Shown piece by piece: positions 60,967 to 64,000 of a stretch of 64,000 nucleotides of DNA. The notes beneath the pieces were generated by a model. It made no database searches. It saw only the letters and a program-made list of their open reading frames with translations, and was not told the origin of the DNA. The stretch is from the NCBI GenBank assembly GCA_032988165.1, contig JANTQF010000097.1, positions 1-64,000 of the forward strand, read 5' to 3'. Numbering within the stretch: the first letter of the stretch is position 1; the number at the start of each line of letters is the position of its first letter. Origin of the DNA: Emmonsiellopsis sp. PD_33 (lineage: Eukaryota > Ascomycota > Eurotiomycetes > Onygenales > Ajellomycetaceae). The translations under genes were made by a program, and so were the position numbers.

Positions 60967-63381
60967 TTATCCAAAAGCTGCAAACGGGGACTGTCTCTCC
61001 CACCGTTTCGTGGATGATTTCTTCGCTCTCACCTCCTCCTGTCTCTTGACGCTACCACCCCGCGCACTCTCGCCGTCATGGTCTGGTACAATCTTTCTAT
61101 CTTCTGACCTCACCGATGGCACCGGGGACATGGGCGGCTGCTCTTCAGAAACCATGGCAGGTGGAACAACAGCAACGACTGGCACATCACCCACCAGCTC
61201 CGTCGGCAGAGTCTCAACTATCGGTAACTCATCAATATCCACTTCCGACGCAATCAGCTTCACTCGATATTGTTCTAACATTTCCCATCGCTTGTCGAAA
61301 ACAACACTAAACCAGCTGCGATCAATGACTATCTTCTGAGATAGTTTGAATGCCATATCCAAACTCGCTTCGCGGGAGGCATGGTAGCTACTCGCCAGCC
61401 CGGCCTCTAGAGCTTTCAATTCGAGACTGTTGTTGCTATCTAAATCAGCGGTGGCGGTGTTGTGGGCATGCAGCATGTCCTGTCGTTCGGCGTCATGTTG
61501 GGCTTTTAACTTGTCGATGATCCTCTTCTGACGTGCGTCGCGATTTTGGTTATTTTTTAGATGGCGGGATATTGTGAGGAATGTGTCGTCTTCCTCATCC
61601 TCGTGGCGGGTGGATAATTCGTCAAGCTCGGCCTGGTGGGCGGCGGTCAGTATGTCCATACGTTGCCGCTGATTGGCGCGTAGACCGGTGATGAGTCGTT
61701 CCCGTCCGGTGTCAAAGTCAGCGGTGCCAGACATCGTCTTATTATGTAGGTCAAGTGCGACGCGCTCATGACGGGTAAGTATCATCGTAAGTTGCGTGTT
61801 GTTAACATCTGTGAGGGCGGTCCGTAGGATTCGGATTTTATCAGCGATGGACATCATCCGTTTGAACTCCCTGTCTCTTGCCTCCTCCTCCTCTATGCGG
61901 CGTTGTTCCGCTTCTAGGCGTTCTCGCTCGGCAGCTTCCTCACGTACCATGCGTTCAATCTGAGCAATGGCGGCGGCGATCTCTGCTGCTTCGTTTGCGG
62001 CCTCTGTGTCGCGCTGGAGGCGACGGGTTTCGATCTCTGCTTGGCGCTGCTGTTGGTCCGTTTCCGTGCAAGAACAGGTACGCCAGCGGACACCGCACGT
62101 GTAGCTGGAATATTAATTAATTGGGCTGTTTGGCAGAAGCATTCAATTGCAACAAAGGCAACGAGTAAAGGAGAGTGTTACACATACCAAAACTCAGCGC
62201 CACATTGACAGGTAATATGTCGACATCCCGCCGTCAGTTCAACCATCGCACGACAGCTATAACATCTTCTCCATCCATGATTCTCAGCCTCTTCAAGCGT
62301 TGCTTCCAACCCAAAATCCTGTGGGCATTCGTCCGTATTCGCATGCGTCAGTCCCCGACAGAGCGCACACATCGCAACACGGCAATATGGGCAGCATTTT
62401 GAATTGGGGCTCGTTCCTTTCTTCAGCTTGCTCGCCGGTATCCATTTCCCACAGTTGGCGGATGGGCAGTACCATCGGTTTGGTTCCGGGGTGGCATACT
62501 CCTCTGCTTTCAACTTGTACGCATCTCGCTGTGAGTGGGACAGATTGTCGAGGACAGTCCGCAGGGGCACTTTTTCGAGACAACATCTAGGTGGGAAAAG
62601 CCTCTCTGTGTCCATAGCGGTGTTGACGAGTTGGACGAAACATTTGTGGCAGTATTTGTGCTGGCAGTTGACGGTAATTAGATTTTTGTCGAGGATGTCA
62701 TCCATGCAACTTGCGCATTCCCTGGGCACAATAAACAAGTTAGACAGTGTGATACAATCTGAAGATCGTCTTGAATTGTTAGTGCACTTACTTGAACGTA
62801 TATCTCTCCTTCATCTTCTCCTTCAACCCCCTCCCGGGCTTCGGCGTCTTGCTTGCAATCCATCCCAATGGCTTTTTGATGGCAGAAGAATCCAACGACA
62901 GCTTCGATGGCGATCGAGCACCGTCTGAATGCGAATTTGCTACTGAAGAGAGCCGTGACAATTGTGACGCCGAGTCATTTTTCGGTCTATCCTGCCCATC
63001 AGAAGTAGCAACGGAAAGCCTATTCCGTGAGTCCACGTCCGACGATTCTGACTTTTTATATAGCCCGACAAGTATAGACTGATTAACAATCTTTGTAATG
63101 TCCGGTGGGGTATTTTCAAGCGTGACTTTGAGCTCTTCAGGGCACTCATACGCCAGCCAGTGGAGGGGGGGAAGCTGCTCTGTTTGGAGGTCTAGGTCGT
63201 CGATGCCCAACAACTTCGGCCATTCTAGGACTTTGGAGCTCCTGTCGGAGGCTGAGGTGACAGTGCTGGCGGAAGTGTCACGCTGGTCGTGGTTGTTTTC
63301 CGTTGTCCTTGACGAAGGGACAGTATTCGCCATATCCAGGGCGGGGGGGTAATACAAGGTCTGCAATTTGTCCCTCTGCAT
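60967..63381 (-). CDS. RBR-type E3 ubiquitin ligase with C-terminal coiled coil
   Basis: Three exons: 63381-62792, 62721-62188 and 62104-60967, giving 753 aa. RBR ligases take ubiquitin from an E2 onto a catalytic cysteine and then onto the substrate. RING1 starts ECASCMDDILDKNLITVNC at about residue 198. The in-between domain includes RWYCPSANCGKWIPASKL. RING2 spans about 348-379 and joins across the second intron as CQCGAEFCYTCG. The catalytic Cys is about residue 363 in TAGCRHITC. The N-terminal 195 residues are Ser-rich. From about 390 the protein is a long Glu/Gln/Arg-rich probable coiled coil, followed by a Pro/Val-rich tail and a basic end. The substrate is unknown. Confidence 0.93.
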
Positions 63382-64000
63382 CAGATAAGGAACGGCGAGA
63401 AGATAATGAGGTCGCTGCGACCAGGGCTAAATGCAAGTGTCAGGTATTTATTCAATCAGCAGCGGACCATAGGGCCAACTAGGCATGTATGTTGGCTGCC
63501 GGCGATTGACTGAGTAGTAGGGGAGTTGTCGATAAGTTGGTCTGGTAGGCGGAGATATCCTTGAAAGCGGGAAACAATGAAGGTGTATGTATCTGGCCAG
63601 ATAGATAGACAGACAAACGGTCCTCAGGTACCATGTGAGATGGAAACAGGGAAATTCCATAGGCGGAGTCGATAGAAACCTGAATGAAAGAGAAGGGTGG
63701 GAGGGAGGGACTTTTCCAGGAACTAATACAAAGAAGAGCCGCATTCGTCAAGCCCAGCCACGGGCGATGATTTCGAGCTTGAAGCCGCCTTGAGACCTTG
63801 ATGGCCCTCGATCACAGAACACATGGCAGGTGACAGGCCCAAAGAGCAGCCGTCGCCAGCGACAGCCAGTTAGCGCAGCGGCCTTCATGGTGTACGGCGT
63901 TTTTGCGCGATTGAGCCACTCACTGTCGAGACTAAAAGCACGATGGCACCAGGTTGTTGGCGGGACGTGAGGGGGCCACCAGGTTGGCGGCTGCGGGAGA
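63382..64000. other. Upstream region of the RBR gene, no gene seen
   Basis: Two overlapping minus-strand frames at 63448-63751 lack any family resemblance and look like leader or promoter sequence. The window ends without another recognisable gene start. Confidence 0.55.

Overview
The window is nuclear DNA of a filamentous ascomycete. The genes carry many short spliceosomal introns (about 50-120 nt, GTRNGT donors, CTAAY branch-like sites), and the products are typical of Eurotiomycetes. The CpG-free, AT-rich repeat block next to normal-GC gene space, together with an F-box family common in dimorphic fungi, points to Onygenales, possibly Ajellomycetaceae. That placement is an inference from family resemblance, not from a database search.

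Layout. Bases 1-7993 are an AT-rich block with no genes and not a single CG dinucleotide. It holds three satellite families (about 99 bp, a 215-bp dimer, about 76 bp) and two decayed tRNA-like elements. Gene space starts abruptly near 7994. From 8.4 to 15.8 kb lie an F-box gene, a YggS-type PLP protein and the AP-2 alpha adaptin, with a small Tc1/mariner-type MITE between the last two. From 16 to 30.6 kb the window is gene-poor: only a short Cys-rich metallothionein-like gene in three exons and a homeobox transcription factor were found, each with kilobases of non-coding flank. From 30.6 to 51.7 kb the window is dense in housekeeping genes, several in divergent pairs sharing short promoters: aquarius/THOC1, acyl-CoA thioesterase/TFB2 and TOF1/3-hydroxybutyryl-CoA dehydrogenase. 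A conserved-looking protein of unknown function and a PhzF-like protein sit between them. From 52.4 to 56.6 kb there is an island of broken coding-like fragments on the minus strand. From 57.0 to 63.4 kb three minus-strand genes follow: two tandem paralogs with a Zn2Cys6-like six-cysteine motif, then an RBR-type E3 ubiquitin ligase.

Functional links. Several genes serve RNA and chromosome maintenance (aquarius in the spliceosome, THOC1 in mRNA export, Tfb2 in TFIIH, Tof1 at the replication fork). They are neighbours, but nothing suggests a cluster with one pathway. No secondary-metabolite cluster, CRISPR array or rRNA gene was seen, and no intact tRNA gene.

All exon boundaries were derived by hand from splice signals and reading-frame continuity.
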